From positions 41,614 to 105,613 of the IMG/VR virus record IMGVR_UViG_3300025120_014919: 64,000 nucleotides of DNA. The stretch is one strand, 5' to 3'. This DNA comes from a virus. The translations under genes and the position numbers were made by a program. The notes under the pieces are model-generated. The model saw only the letters and a program-made list of their open reading frames with translations. It was not told where the DNA came from and ran no database searches. This document shows, piece by piece, positions 1-8,021 of the stretch (position 1 is its first letter; each line of letters opens with the position of its first letter).

Positions 1-1158
1 CCTACTATTACTGAATTAAAGTCATACTTAATTAATGATGAACTTAAGGAAAGTTTTAGATCTGTTGTAAAGAATTTTCCTAATATTGATAAGAACTTTA
101 ATGATGAAGAGTTAACTTCTAATACTGAACGGTTCTTAAAAGAAAGAGCAATATATAATACAATGTTATCTGTTGCCGAGGACGTTAGTAAAGGTGAAGT
201 TAATACAAGTTTTATTTTAGATAGTTTCGAAAAAAGCTGTAACGTTAATTTAAAGGAAGAGATAGGTTTAGATTTATTTGAAAATATTGATAAGGTTGTA
301 GATGATCTAAACGTAGACCAACCTACAATATCTTCTGGTTGGAAATGGTTAGATGATAAGATAGAGGGAGGCTTCTTACAAAATGGTAGATCGTTGTACG
401 TATTTGCTGGTGAAGCTAATGTTGGTAAATCTATATTTTTAGGTAATATAGCTTGTAATATAGCTTCTAAAGGCAAGACGGTTTTAGTTATAAGCCTTGA
501 AATGTCAGAGATGATATACGCAAGAAGGTTATCATCTAATATAACTAGAATACCAATGAGAGAATTAAAAGGTGCTGGTCAATCTTTATCATCTCAAATA
601 AAGAGTTATAATAATGGTAAACCTAATAGTAAGATTTTAATTAAAGAGTTTCCACCTAGTACTGTTACGCCGCAGAATATACAAGGCTATATTACAGAAT
701 TAAAAAATAGAGGTATTAAAGTTGATGCAGTGGTACTTGATTATTTAAATTTGTTAAAAAGTCCTCTTGGTGATAACTCTTATGAAAGGGTTAAGCATGT
801 TGCAGAAGGTATTCGTGCTTTAAGTTATGTTTTTGAATGCCCGTTTATTTCTGCTACTCAGTTAAATAGATCTGGTTACGATGAAGCAAACCCTGGTTTA
901 GATACGATATCAGAATCGATTGGAATGGCTGCTACTGCTGACTGTATTTTCAGTATATTCCAAGACGATGAAGATAAAGAATTAGGTATAGTTAAAATGG
1001 GTATGATGAAAAATAGATATGGTGCTAATTATGGTCATACAGCATTACGGTTAGATTATGATACCTTAACTATTTCTGAAGATGAGACACTAAACGTTGA
1101 TGATGAAGGTAGTGAGATGTCTGATTTAACTAATACTCTTAACATGTTGAGTAATTAA
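1..1158 (+). CDS. gp41: Replicative DNA helicase, T4 gp41/DnaB family (5' end outside the window)
   Basis: RecA-fold hexameric helicase that should unwind DNA at the phage fork together with the primase at 10369. The frame is open from the first base of the window; the first in-frame ATG (163) is codon 55, so the true start lies upstream. A Walker A motif GEANVGKS lies at about visible residues 137-144, a Walker B-like VVLDYLNLL about 100 residues later, then a SATQLNR segment typical of DnaB/gp41 motif H3/H4. About 385 residues are visible against roughly 475 in T4 gp41. The C-terminal tail is acidic. It is followed by the DHH gene and the gp33/gp59/gp32 block. Confidence 0.93.
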   Translation, partial: PTITELKSYLINDELKESFRSVVKNFPNIDKNFNDEELTSNTERFLKERAIYNTMLSVAEDVSKGEVNTSFILDSFEKSCNVNLKEEIGLDLFENIDKVVDDLNVDQPTISSGWKWLDDKIEGGFLQNGRSLYVFAGEANVGKSIFLGNIACNIASKGKTVLVISLEMSEMIYARRLSSNITRIPMRELKGAGQSLSSQIKSYNNGKPNSKILIKEFPPSTVTPQNIQGYITELKNRGIKVDAVVLDYLNLLKSPLGDNSYERVKHVAEGIRALSYVFECPFISATQLNRSGYDEANPGLDTISESIGMAATADCIFSIFQDDEDKELGIVKMGMMKNRYGANYGHTALRLDYDTLTISEDETLNVDDEGSEMSDLTNTLNMLSN

Positions 1159-1180
1159 AAAGAGGAACTAAATAAAATAA

Positions 1181-2056
1181 ATGCCTAAGATCCATATAAT
1201 TACAGATGCAGATCTCGATGGAGCTGGTTCGTATCTTTGTTTAAAGCAAGCATATAAAGATACTACATTAACATACTCCGTTACAACTGAAAAAAAGTTT
1301 ATTAATGATATAGCCTATTTTAAATTTGAAGATTATGATTTAGTAATTATTAGTGATTTAAATCTAAAAGAAAGTGAAATTAGACTTTGTGATTTAAAAA
1401 ACGTCATTGTAATTGATCATCACGCTGAGCATATAGAACTAATTCATAATTATAAAAATGCTAAACCAATAATAAAGGATTATCCTTCATGTACTAAGTT
1501 AATATATGATACTTTTAAGTTAGAAGATAAGCTTAATAAAAATCAAAAATTATTGGTTAAACTAATAGATGATTATGATAGTTATACATTAAAATTACCG
1601 TTTAGTAAACCATTGAATCAAGTATTTTGGTCTTATACAGGTGACAGAGTTAATAAATTTGAAAATGATTTTAAAGATGGTTTCTTCGGTTTTAATCAGT
1701 TTCAAAAAAATGCTTTAAAAATTATTGAAAATAAAATTGAAAGATTTTTTAAAGAAGAAACAATTCATAGGGGTAATTTAAAAATAGGCGATAAAAATTA
1801 TAATGTTGCAGGTGTTGTGGTGACTTTTAGCCCTAATGAAATAGCAGAACGTATAATTAGTACATATGGAGTAGATTTTGTAATAATGATTAATCTAATC
1901 GGTAAGAGTGTTTATATGAGACGTAGTACAGATTGTACGTTAAATATGGGTAAAATAGCTGCAAAACTAATGAACGGTGGTGGTCATGAAGATGCCGCTG
2001 GTGGAACTTTAAACGATTCAGTCATTAATATTACTAAATTACTAAAACCCCTATAA
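1181..2056 (+). CDS. DHH/DHHA1-family phosphoesterase (RecJ- or NrnA-like)
   Basis: Predicted metal-dependent phosphodiesterase that could degrade single-stranded DNA or short oligonucleotides. Visible motifs are DADLDGAG near residues 9-16 (motif I), SDLN in the middle, the signature DHHAEH near residue 79, and a C-terminal DHHA1 glycine motif NGGGHEDAAGG near 266. At 291 aa it is much shorter than RecJ and closer to NrnA or oligoribonuclease-like members. It sits directly between helicase and gp33/gp59, which suggests a role in replication, recombination or nucleotide salvage. An AGAGG lies upstream, and a weak late-like ACTAAATA box ends 6 nt before the ATG. Substrate cannot be told from sequence. 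Confidence 0.85.
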   Translation: MPKIHIITDADLDGAGSYLCLKQAYKDTTLTYSVTTEKKFINDIAYFKFEDYDLVIISDLNLKESEIRLCDLKNVIVIDHHAEHIELIHNYKNAKPIIKDYPSCTKLIYDTFKLEDKLNKNQKLLVKLIDDYDSYTLKLPFSKPLNQVFWSYTGDRVNKFENDFKDGFFGFNQFQKNALKIIENKIERFFKEETIHRGNLKIGDKNYNVAGVVVTFSPNEIAERIISTYGVDFVIMINLIGKSVYMRRSTDCTLNMGKIAAKLMNGGGHEDAAGGTLNDSVINITKLLKPL

Positions 2057-2057
2057 T

Positions 2058-2348
2058 ATGTCAAAAAATATACCATACGAATCTCTATTAGAAGAAGAAT
2101 TTAATAAAATCTTTTATTCATTCTGTACATTTGTGGCTTTAAATTGTGATAAAAAAATGAATTTCGCAACAGTTTTTTTAAAGATACTAGAAAATAAAGC
2201 ATTCCGAGATATTTTTATTAGTGTTTTAGAAGAGGAAAACGAATTTACAGCAATTAAAAAATTTATACAGACTGAACCTTCAGTTACAAAAAGTAAATAC
2301 GTTACGAAGTTTTTAAACAAGTTTGGTGGTCTAGATGAACAATTTTGA
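2058..2348 (+). CDS. Small protein at the gp33 position (possible late-transcription co-activator)
   Basis: A 96 aa protein starting 1 nt after the DHH gene stop and overlapping the next gene by 14 nt. I do not recognise it by sequence alone. T4 gene order is 33-59-32 in the direction of transcription, and the next two genes here fit gp59 and gp32, so this is the positional equivalent of gp33 (112 aa in T4), which links the late sigma factor and sliding clamp to RNA polymerase. It is helical and charged, with a hydrophobic C-terminus ending in GLDEQF, which is not a clear copy of the T4 gp33 clamp-binding tail. The call rests on synteny and size. Confidence 0.4.
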   Translation: MSKNIPYESLLEEEFNKIFYSFCTFVALNCDKKMNFATVFLKILENKAFRDIFISVLEEENEFTAIKKFIQTEPSVTKSKYVTKFLNKFGGLDEQF

Positions 2349-2967
2349 AAAAATAATTTATAACAATTTTTTAGAAGTAAGTAAAAAAATAAATAACAAG
2401 CCAGTCAAGTATAGAAAGAATTTTGAAAACTTTCCGGATACTAATTATATTATAATAAACAAATTAAGTAACTTCTTTAAAAAATTTAACCATTTAAAAG
2501 TAAAAGACTTTTTTGAAGCCCCATATTTTGTTTATAATGAGAACTATTTTGATTTAAAATTTTACTTAAGTCCTAAAGCTATTAAAGCTTATACACTTTA
2601 TAATGATAAGTTTTTACTTAATAATCCTGATGATGGTAAAACGTTATTAAAAATGCAGGATTCGATAAAATTTATTTATAATTACTGTAAAGATAAAGGT
2701 ATCAATATAAATGAATACTTAAACATAAACGAAGGTGAATATAATGTTTTTCTGAAACATATTAAAAATAGAGATGTTATAATTTTTGTTTTGTTTGCTT
2801 TCAATAATTTCGAAAAAACTTTATCATTAATTGACGGTGATATTAAAAATATGTATAGTTCTAATTTTTCAAAACTTAACTATATTAGGACCAAATATTA
2901 TTCGAGTTCGAAGGCAAAAAAAATAATTAATAATTTTAAAATATTCGTTGAAAACCAAAAAGTATAG
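2335..2967 (+). CDS. gp59: Probable helicase loader, T4 gp59-like
   Basis: gp59 loads gp41 helicase onto gp32-coated forks. This 210 aa protein is close to T4 gp59 (217 aa), lysine- and aromatic-rich, and lies immediately before gp32 as in T4. Segments such as FFKKFNHLKVKDFF and a C-terminal helical part (VIIFVLFAFNNFEKTL) resemble the layout of gp59, but identity is low. The last 20 nt of the gene contain the -35 element of the gp32 promoter. Synteny carries much of the weight of the call. Confidence 0.6.
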   Translation: MNNFEKIIYNNFLEVSKKINNKPVKYRKNFENFPDTNYIIINKLSNFFKKFNHLKVKDFFEAPYFVYNENYFDLKFYLSPKAIKAYTLYNDKFLLNNPDDGKTLLKMQDSIKFIYNYCKDKGININEYLNINEGEYNVFLKHIKNRDVIIFVLFAFNNFEKTLSLIDGDIKNMYSSNFSKLNYIRTKYYSSSKAKKIINNFKIFVENQKV

Positions 2968-2975
2968 TCTATAAT
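2948..2975 (+). promoter_or_regulatory. Sigma70-like promoter of gp32
   Basis: TTGAAA at 2948-2953 and TATAAT at 2970-2975, spaced 16 nt. The hexamer ends 6 nt before the gp32 ATG, so the predicted transcription start is at or next to the A of the ATG. The promoter lies inside the end of the gp59-like gene. Confidence 0.7.
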
Positions 2976-2981
2976 AAGAGT

Positions 2982-3839
2982 ATGAGTAATATAACGAGTT
3001 CAATGTTTGATAGTATTAAGTCTGCATTAGCAGCAGATAACGATAATAATAAGAGTGCAATAGGTGATATCTTAAAGACACCTCCTGGTAATACCTTTAC
3101 TGTAAGGTTGTTACCTTATGCTAAAGATCCTTCTAAGACGTTCTTTCATTATTATCAGCATGGTTGGAATAGTTTTGCTACTGGTCAATATACTAGTGCA
3201 ATCTCTCTTCAAACCTTTGGTGAGAGAGATCCTATTGCTGAAGAGCGATATAAGATCCTTCGTACTGGTAATGAAGAAGAAAAGGAGAAGGCTAAGGCGA
3301 TCGTACGTTCTGAGAAATGGTTAGTTAATGTATATGTTGTTAATGATCCTGTTAATCCTGAAAATAATGGTAAGGTTAAAATGCTTCGTTATGGTAAGCA
3401 AATTCATAATATTATTACTGATGCAATTGAAGGTGATGATGCAGCTGAATTAGGTCCTCGTATATTTGATCTAGGTCCTGATGGTGTTAACTTTAGAGTT
3501 AAAGTTGAGAAGCAAGGAGATTTTCCGACTTATGTATCATCTAAGTTTGGTATGCCTAGTGCAATCGATAATCTGGATGAAGATCGTCATAATGCAATTT
3601 ATGAAAATGTATTTGAACTATCTAGTGTATTTAGCGTTAAGAGTGTAAATGAACTTAAAACGATGATGGATGAACATTATTACGTAAGAGATACGTCAGC
3701 TAATAATAGCGTTGTTGAGAATGTAATTGTAGATACGCCTATTGAGGAAGCAACCCCTGTTGTTGCTCCGGTAACTGAAACTAAAAAAGATGATGAAGAT
3801 GAAGTTCTAAAAGAACTACTTGAAGGTTTGGATGTATAA
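2982..3839 (+). CDS. gp32: Single-stranded DNA-binding protein, T4 gp32 family
   Basis: Coats ssDNA at forks and recombination intermediates. The core keeps gp32 landmarks: TVRLLPYAKDP, a YYQHGW segment, EKWLVNVYVVNDPVNPENNGKVKMLRYGKQI (here described, about residues 111-140) and a strongly acidic C-terminal tail (DDEDEVLKELLEGLDV) that in T4 recruits partner proteins. Length 285 aa against 301 in T4. Odd: the protein has no cysteine at all, so the T4 zinc site (one His and three Cys) is absent; the matching loop reads SLQTFGERDPI. It has its own sigma70-like promoter and no room for a Shine-Dalgarno after the predicted start. Confidence 0.93.
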   Translation: MSNITSSMFDSIKSALAADNDNNKSAIGDILKTPPGNTFTVRLLPYAKDPSKTFFHYYQHGWNSFATGQYTSAISLQTFGERDPIAEERYKILRTGNEEEKEKAKAIVRSEKWLVNVYVVNDPVNPENNGKVKMLRYGKQIHNIITDAIEGDDAAELGPRIFDLGPDGVNFRVKVEKQGDFPTYVSSKFGMPSAIDNLDEDRHNAIYENVFELSSVFSVKSVNELKTMMDEHYYVRDTSANNSVVENVIVDTPIEEATPVVAPVTETKKDDEDEVLKELLEGLDV

Positions 3840-3843
3840 TTAA

Positions 3844-4410
3844 ATGAGTGATCAATTACCACCAATGATTCCTATGCCAGAATCTGGTCAACCAGGACAA
3901 CCAGGTCCTACACCTGATCAGATTACTAGGCAATTAACTCCTAAGGAAGAGCAAGATGTATTGGTTAATTTTATGGGTAATATGTATGGTGAGTCTAAAA
4001 AAATGGATAACCATATTATTGCACCTTCTAGTACTTTACAAAGAGGTAAAAGCGAAGAGATAAAGAAACATATTGAACAAGTTATCGCTCAACCTCAGCA
4101 GTCTGTACCTCAACAGGTGCAGGCTGCTCCTCTTCAACCAGAGCCTCAGCAGCCTCAAGTACAAGCACCGGTACAGGTGCCGATTACACCTATTGAACAT
4201 CAATCAGTAGACAATAGTCAATTATCATTTAATTTTAATACTACTGAAAAAGATGAATTATTCATACTAATTGAAAAGGTGTCGACACGTTTAGATCGTT
4301 TACATAAGAAGGTTGATGATTTAACTGAAATAGTAAAGAATTCTAAAGTGACTTCTTTACCTATAAAGAAGGCAAAAAAAAAATCAGTTGATAAAAAAGA
4401 GGAAGTTTAA
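3844..4410 (+). CDS. Proline/glutamine-rich protein of unknown function with possible clamp-binding motif
   Basis: A 188 aa protein between gp32 and gp45 that I do not recognise. Residues 1-30 and about 81-120 are rich in Pro and Gln and look unstructured; residues about 135-165 look like a short coiled coil (heptad ELFILIEKVSTRLDRLHKKV); the C-terminus is lysine-rich. Residues 126-131 read QLSFNF, similar to bacterial clamp-binding peptides (QLxLF type), which is notable because the sliding clamp gene is next. It may be a replication adaptor; function is inference. The end of the gene carries the gp45 promoter. Confidence 0.7.
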   Translation: MSDQLPPMIPMPESGQPGQPGPTPDQITRQLTPKEEQDVLVNFMGNMYGESKKMDNHIIAPSSTLQRGKSEEIKKHIEQVIAQPQQSVPQQVQAAPLQPEPQQPQVQAPVQVPITPIEHQSVDNSQLSFNFNTTEKDELFILIEKVSTRLDRLHKKVDDLTEIVKNSKVTSLPIKKAKKKSVDKKEEV

Positions 4411-4416
4411 TATAAT
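4388..4416 (+). promoter_or_regulatory. Sigma70-like promoter of gp45
   Basis: TTGATA at 4388-4393 and TATAAT at 4411-4416, spaced 17 nt. The hexamer ends 11 nt before the ATG at 4428, predicting a leader of only about 5 nt. Lies in the end of the preceding gene. Confidence 0.65.
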
Positions 4417-4427
4417 AAACATAGTTT

Positions 4428-5159
4428 ATGAGTTATTTAAAAATAAAAAATAAAAAAGATTTTGTATCTAATTTTTTAGGACCTGTATCTAATTTAAATG
4501 ATGCTTGTATTTTATCTATAGAAGGTAATATTATAAGTTGTACTTTGGCATCCGCGGATGCTACTATTGTATGTAAATCGAAAATGGAAATAGATTCTGA
4601 TATCGATAATGTAAAATTAAATTTACCAGATATTAAAAAATTAGTTCGAGTGTTAGATATTATACCTAGTACTGAAATTGAATTAAAAATTAATGAAAAT
4701 AATATTTCGTATAATAAAGATGGCTATAAATTTAAATACCATTTATTAGATGATGGTATTATTAAGCAACCAGCATTAAATGTTGATAAAATAAATAAAC
4801 TTAATTTTAATACAAAGTTTACAGTCAAGGAAAATGATTTAAATACGTTGTTTAAAGGTAGTTCTTTTGCTACTGAAACTTCTAAAGTTTACTTATATGA
4901 AGAAGATGGTAAAATTTGCAGTGAATTAGGAGATCGTTCAAGACATAACTCAGACAATTTTGTATGCAGTCTAAGTGATAGTTTTGAAGGTAATATCGAT
5001 AAACCATTACCGGTTAATTTTGATTCTTTTAGACTAGTTAGTTTTAATGGTAGTAGAGAAGTAAATTTCAATATTAATACTGAGATGGGTGTGATTACTT
5101 GTTTGTTTAAAAAGGGTGATGCAGAATTGATTTATATTATTTCAGCATTAATTAATTGA
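4428..5159 (+). CDS. gp45: DNA polymerase sliding clamp, T4 gp45-like
   Basis: Trimeric ring that tethers DNA polymerase and, in T4, also activates late transcription. The 243 aa length (T4: 228) and the pattern of alternating beta strands, a central KFKYHLLDDG segment, a strand block KVYLYEEDGKICSELGD and the closing strand GDAELIYIISALIN match the gp45 fold. Sequence identity to T4 is low, as is usual for this family; position in the gp32/gp45 block supports the call. The clamp loader large subunit gp44 is far away at 32725. Confidence 0.82.
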   Translation: MSYLKIKNKKDFVSNFLGPVSNLNDACILSIEGNIISCTLASADATIVCKSKMEIDSDIDNVKLNLPDIKKLVRVLDIIPSTEIELKINENNISYNKDGYKFKYHLLDDGIIKQPALNVDKINKLNFNTKFTVKENDLNTLFKGSSFATETSKVYLYEEDGKICSELGDRSRHNSDNFVCSLSDSFEGNIDKPLPVNFDSFRLVSFNGSREVNFNINTEMGVITCLFKKGDAELIYIISALIN

Positions 5160-5160
5160 T

Positions 5161-5511
5161 ATGGTAGATTGGTCAGAACATAAAGTAAAAAATAAAATTA
5201 AAACCCCTGGTTATTTCATTAAGAGATTAAAGGATAACGGGTTTGTTGTATTAAAAATGTTTAATGCATATTCTAATGTAGATCCAAGAAGATGGACAGT
5301 TTTAGTCGACCCAGGTTACCATAGTGTATATATAACCTGTTATACAAATAAAGGTGAAAAAGGCGAGGTAATGTTTGAATTTGATGACGGTGGTAATAAT
5401 TTTAATAAAGGGTTTTATATTCAAACTAATAGTATTGAAAGCATAGTTAATAATCTAATTGAAAGGGGTGTTAATAATGACCCAAAACAAAACCCTTTTG
5501 CAAAAGCTTAA
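5161..5511 (+). CDS. Conserved-looking hypothetical protein downstream of the clamp
   Basis: A 116 aa protein starting 1 nt after the gp45 stop, so translated in the same operon. Not recognised. It has a short N-terminal basic part (KVKNKIKTPGYFIKRL), a central DPRRWTVLVDPG segment with beta-strand character, and an acidic turn EFDDGGNNF. No signal peptide or membrane segment. Its stop codon TAA is built into the CTTAAATA late box of the next gene. Confidence 0.65.
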   Translation: MVDWSEHKVKNKIKTPGYFIKRLKDNGFVVLKMFNAYSNVDPRRWTVLVDPGYHSVYITCYTNKGEKGEVMFEFDDGGNNFNKGFYIQTNSIESIVNNLIERGVNNDPKQNPFAKA

Positions 5512-5514
5512 ATA
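5507..5514 (+). promoter_or_regulatory. Late promoter box of the 5520 gene
   Basis: CTTAAATA, 5 nt before ATG 5520. The TAA inside the box (5509-5511) is the stop codon of the preceding gene. The same arrangement recurs at 10074. Confidence 0.55.
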
Positions 5515-5519
5515 ATTAT

Positions 5520-5825
5520 ATGGATGAAAAGGATAAAGGTAATGAAGTAGAAAAGAAATCTACTAGCAAAGCTGATATCCGGGCCGAAGAAGTTATTAGA
5601 GAAGCTTTAAAGAAATTTGTAACAGAAAATATTTCTGAACGAAATACTGATAACGATATTAATGCTATGGTTTCCACTTGTAGTGAATTTATGAAATCTT
5701 TTATAATTATGGGATATGATTTTCAGGGTAATGCAATCAAACCTGTTTTTTATGCTAAAACTGATATAGAAGCTGATGCATTAGCACAACATATGCAGAA
5801 GTTTTTTATATCACAAATGAATTGA
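5520..5825 (+). CDS. Small hypothetical protein, probably late
   Basis: A 101 aa charged, mostly helical protein with no recognised domain. The N-terminus is Lys/Glu rich (MDEKDKGNEVEKKST), followed by a helix IRAEEVIREALKKFV and a C-terminal half with two Met/Phe-rich helices. It starts 5 nt after a late box, so it is probably expressed late although it sits in the replication block. Its 3' end holds the -35 of the next promoter. Confidence 0.6.
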   Translation: MDEKDKGNEVEKKSTSKADIRAEEVIREALKKFVTENISERNTDNDINAMVSTCSEFMKSFIIMGYDFQGNAIKPVFYAKTDIEADALAQHMQKFFISQMN

Positions 5826-5849
5826 TTTACTAAAAATAGTTCATAAAAT
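5822..5849 (+). promoter_or_regulatory. Sigma70-like promoter of the sugar-nucleotide operon
   Basis: TTGATT at 5822-5827 and TAAAAT at 5844-5849, spaced 16 nt, ending 6 nt before ATG 5856. This matches the spacing seen before gp32, primase and dUTPase. It should drive the six-gene run up to RNase H. Confidence 0.55.
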
Positions 5850-5855
5850 ATATAT

Positions 5856-6728
5856 ATGAATATTTTAATTCTTGGCAAAGGTTATGTAGGTAACCATCTC
5901 CAAAAATACCTATCTGAGCAACAGGTACCGTATAATGATATATTTTTTAAATCAAAAAAAGATTTAGACTATACAAATTCAGAAGTGTTATATAACTTTT
6001 GCCTTTCAGAAGATATTGACACTGTAATTAATACATCTGGTTATACAGGTGCACCTAATGTAGATGGTTGTGAAGATAATAAAGAAGATTGTTTTTATTA
6101 TAATGTCAATGTACCTGTAATTATTGAAGGTATTTGCAAATCTTTAGATATGGATTTTATTCATATTGGGTCTGGTTGTATATATGGGGGTTATGATAAA
6201 GAGTATACAGAAGATGATACACCTAACTTTGGTGTATTTGAAAAGCAATCAAGTTTTTATAGTAAAACTAAACATATATCTGAACTAATGCTTGATACTA
6301 ATTTTACTAATATTATTCGAATTAGAATGCCTATCGAAAGTAAATTAACTAAGAAAAATCTATTAACTAAACTTATCAATTACCCTAATTTAATCGATTT
6401 CGTTAATAGTAAAACAGATATGGTAGTTCTATGCGAATTTATTGAAACTGTAATGAAAAACTTTAAAGCTGGTATATATAATGCAGTTCATCATAGATCA
6501 TTAGGTACTGAAGAAGTTATTGACATTTTAAAAGAATATGGTATTAAAAATGATAATTGGAAGTTTATACCTTATGATGAATTAGAAATAAAATGTAATA
6601 GAAGTAATTGCGTATTATCTAATCAAAAAGCAAAAGATGATTTTAACTTTGATTTCGGTACCGAAGAACATTATCTAAGATTGAACGCTTCACTTATAGG
6701 AAAGGAACTAAAATGGGAAAAGAAATAG
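5856..6728 (+). CDS. NAD(P)-dependent sugar reductase/epimerase, RmlD-like SDR
   Basis: Extended short-chain dehydrogenase acting on a nucleotide-linked sugar. Residues 1-20 form a Rossmann start (ILILGKGYVGNHL); IGSGCIYGG at about 104-112 is the conserved Ser/Tyr region, and Y135-x3-K139 is the catalytic pair. RmlD enzymes reduce dTDP-4-keto sugars, and the 4,6-dehydratase three genes downstream would make such a substrate. The C-terminal half is less conserved, so exact substrate is open. First gene of the cassette; overlaps the next by 16 nt. Confidence 0.82.
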   Translation: MNILILGKGYVGNHLQKYLSEQQVPYNDIFFKSKKDLDYTNSEVLYNFCLSEDIDTVINTSGYTGAPNVDGCEDNKEDCFYYNVNVPVIIEGICKSLDMDFIHIGSGCIYGGYDKEYTEDDTPNFGVFEKQSSFYSKTKHISELMLDTNFTNIIRIRMPIESKLTKKNLLTKLINYPNLIDFVNSKTDMVVLCEFIETVMKNFKAGIYNAVHHRSLGTEEVIDILKEYGIKNDNWKFIPYDELEIKCNRSNCVLSNQKAKDDFNFDFGTEEHYLRLNASLIGKELKWEKK

Positions 6729-7165
6729 TAGGTTTTACTGCAGGTAATTTTGACTTGTTACACCCAGGGTATATATATACTTTTGAAGAGGCTAAAAGAC
6801 ATTGTGATAGATTTTTAGTATTTTTACAAAAAGATCCATCTGCCACGAGGTATACAAAATATAAACCTGTAATACCTTATTATGAACGGTATAAAACTTT
6901 AATGGCAATACAATATATTGACGATGTTTATTTGTATCAAACAGAAGAAGAACTGATAGAGTTAATTAAATTTTTTAAACCTGATATTAGAATATTAGGT
7001 GAAGACTATATTGGTAAATCATTTACAGGTGATGATCTTTCTCCTGAAGTTATATACACAACCCGTTCACATGAATGGTCGACGACAAAAATTAAAGATT
7101 TAATCACGGTACAGACAATAACACAAAACCCTGATATAGTAAAAAATATACGTACAAAAAAATGA
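6713..7165 (+). CDS. Cytidylyltransferase-like nucleotidyltransferase (HPGY variant)
   Basis: Small (150 aa) enzyme of the CTP transferase-like superfamily that activates a sugar or polyol phosphate as a CDP/ADP conjugate. The N-terminal GNFDLLHPGYI aligns with the family motif HxGH, and the C-terminal STTKIKDLI with the ISTT motif. Odd: the second His of HxGH is Tyr20 here; that residue normally stabilises the leaving pyrophosphate. The enzyme may be altered or inactive. A clear Shine-Dalgarno (AGGAAAGGA) lies before the ATG. It overlaps the flanking genes on both sides, indicating coupled translation. Confidence 0.82.
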   Translation: MGKEIVGFTAGNFDLLHPGYIYTFEEAKRHCDRFLVFLQKDPSATRYTKYKPVIPYYERYKTLMAIQYIDDVYLYQTEEELIELIKFFKPDIRILGEDYIGKSFTGDDLSPEVIYTTRSHEWSTTKIKDLITVQTITQNPDIVKNIRTKK

Positions 7166-8019
7166 AAAATAAAAAAATATTAGTAACTGGAGGAGCGGGA
7201 TTTGTCGGTACAAATCTTATTAAAAAATTATTAAATGAAGGTCATACGGTAATATCAATTGATAATTATTCAACCGGATATGAAACAAATCATATAGATG
7301 GTTGTACTTATATTTCTGGAGATATTACAAATAATAAAGTTATAAATTTATTACCGACGGACGTCGATGTAATGTTTCATTTAGCAGCTCTTGCAAGAAT
7401 CCAACCTTCATTAGTTAACCCTAAAAATACAATAGAGAATAATTTCAACGGTACTCTAAACGTACTAGAATATGCTAAAGTAAATAATATTCAGGTCATA
7501 TATGCTGGTTCAAGTTCAATGCATCATGGATTATATGGTAGCCCATATGCATGGTCAAAGTTTGGTGGGGAGGAATTATGTAAATTGTACAGTTCAGTAT
7601 TCGACTTAAATACCACTATTTGCCGCTTTTATAATGTATATGGCCCACATCAATTAAAGACAGGTACATACGCTACCGTCATAGGTATATTTTTAGATCA
7701 ATTTAATAATAAACAACCTTTAACTATTACAGGGGACGGAGAACAACGAAGAGATTTTACACATGTTTTTGATATAGTAGATGCATTATATCTTTGTATA
7801 GGTAAAGATTTTAGAGGTGAATTTTTTGAATTGGGTCGTGGGGTAAATTATTCAATTAATGAATTAGCTAATATGTGGGGAGAGTATCCAAATGTACATA
7901 TACCAGCTAGACCTGGTGAGTATCCATTTACTCTATGTGAAGATAAAAATGCATATAACAAGCTTGGGTGGCAACCTAAAATAGATTTAGAATATTATAT
8001 TAAAAAGGAGATATTATAA
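7162..8019 (+). CDS. NAD-dependent nucleotide-sugar epimerase/dehydratase
   Basis: Extended SDR of the UDP-glucose 4-epimerase type. The Rossmann motif TGGAGFVG lies at residues 9-16, an AGSSS motif at about 115-119 supplies the catalytic Ser, and Y129-x3-K133 is the catalytic pair. FYNVYGPHQ and a GDGEQRRDFTHVFD segment are typical of sugar epimerases. At 285 aa it is a little short for the family. It starts 4 nt inside the preceding gene and is probably part of one sugar-activation pathway with its neighbours; substrate is not readable from sequence. Confidence 0.87.
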   Translation: MKNKKILVTGGAGFVGTNLIKKLLNEGHTVISIDNYSTGYETNHIDGCTYISGDITNNKVINLLPTDVDVMFHLAALARIQPSLVNPKNTIENNFNGTLNVLEYAKVNNIQVIYAGSSSMHHGLYGSPYAWSKFGGEELCKLYSSVFDLNTTICRFYNVYGPHQLKTGTYATVIGIFLDQFNNKQPLTITGDGEQRRDFTHVFDIVDALYLCIGKDFRGEFFELGRGVNYSINELANMWGEYPNVHIPARPGEYPFTLCEDKNAYNKLGWQPKIDLEYYIKKEIL

Positions 8020-8021
8020 TA

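Noticed and set aside
1147-1174. TTGAGT-N16-TAAATA before the DHH gene
   Set aside because: Spacing fits, but the -10 match is poor and the same bases could form a weak late box; kept only as a note in the gene entry.
3835-3840. TATAAT before the 3844 gene
   Set aside because: Only 3 nt from the ATG and no TTG-type -35 element at 16-17 nt upstream.
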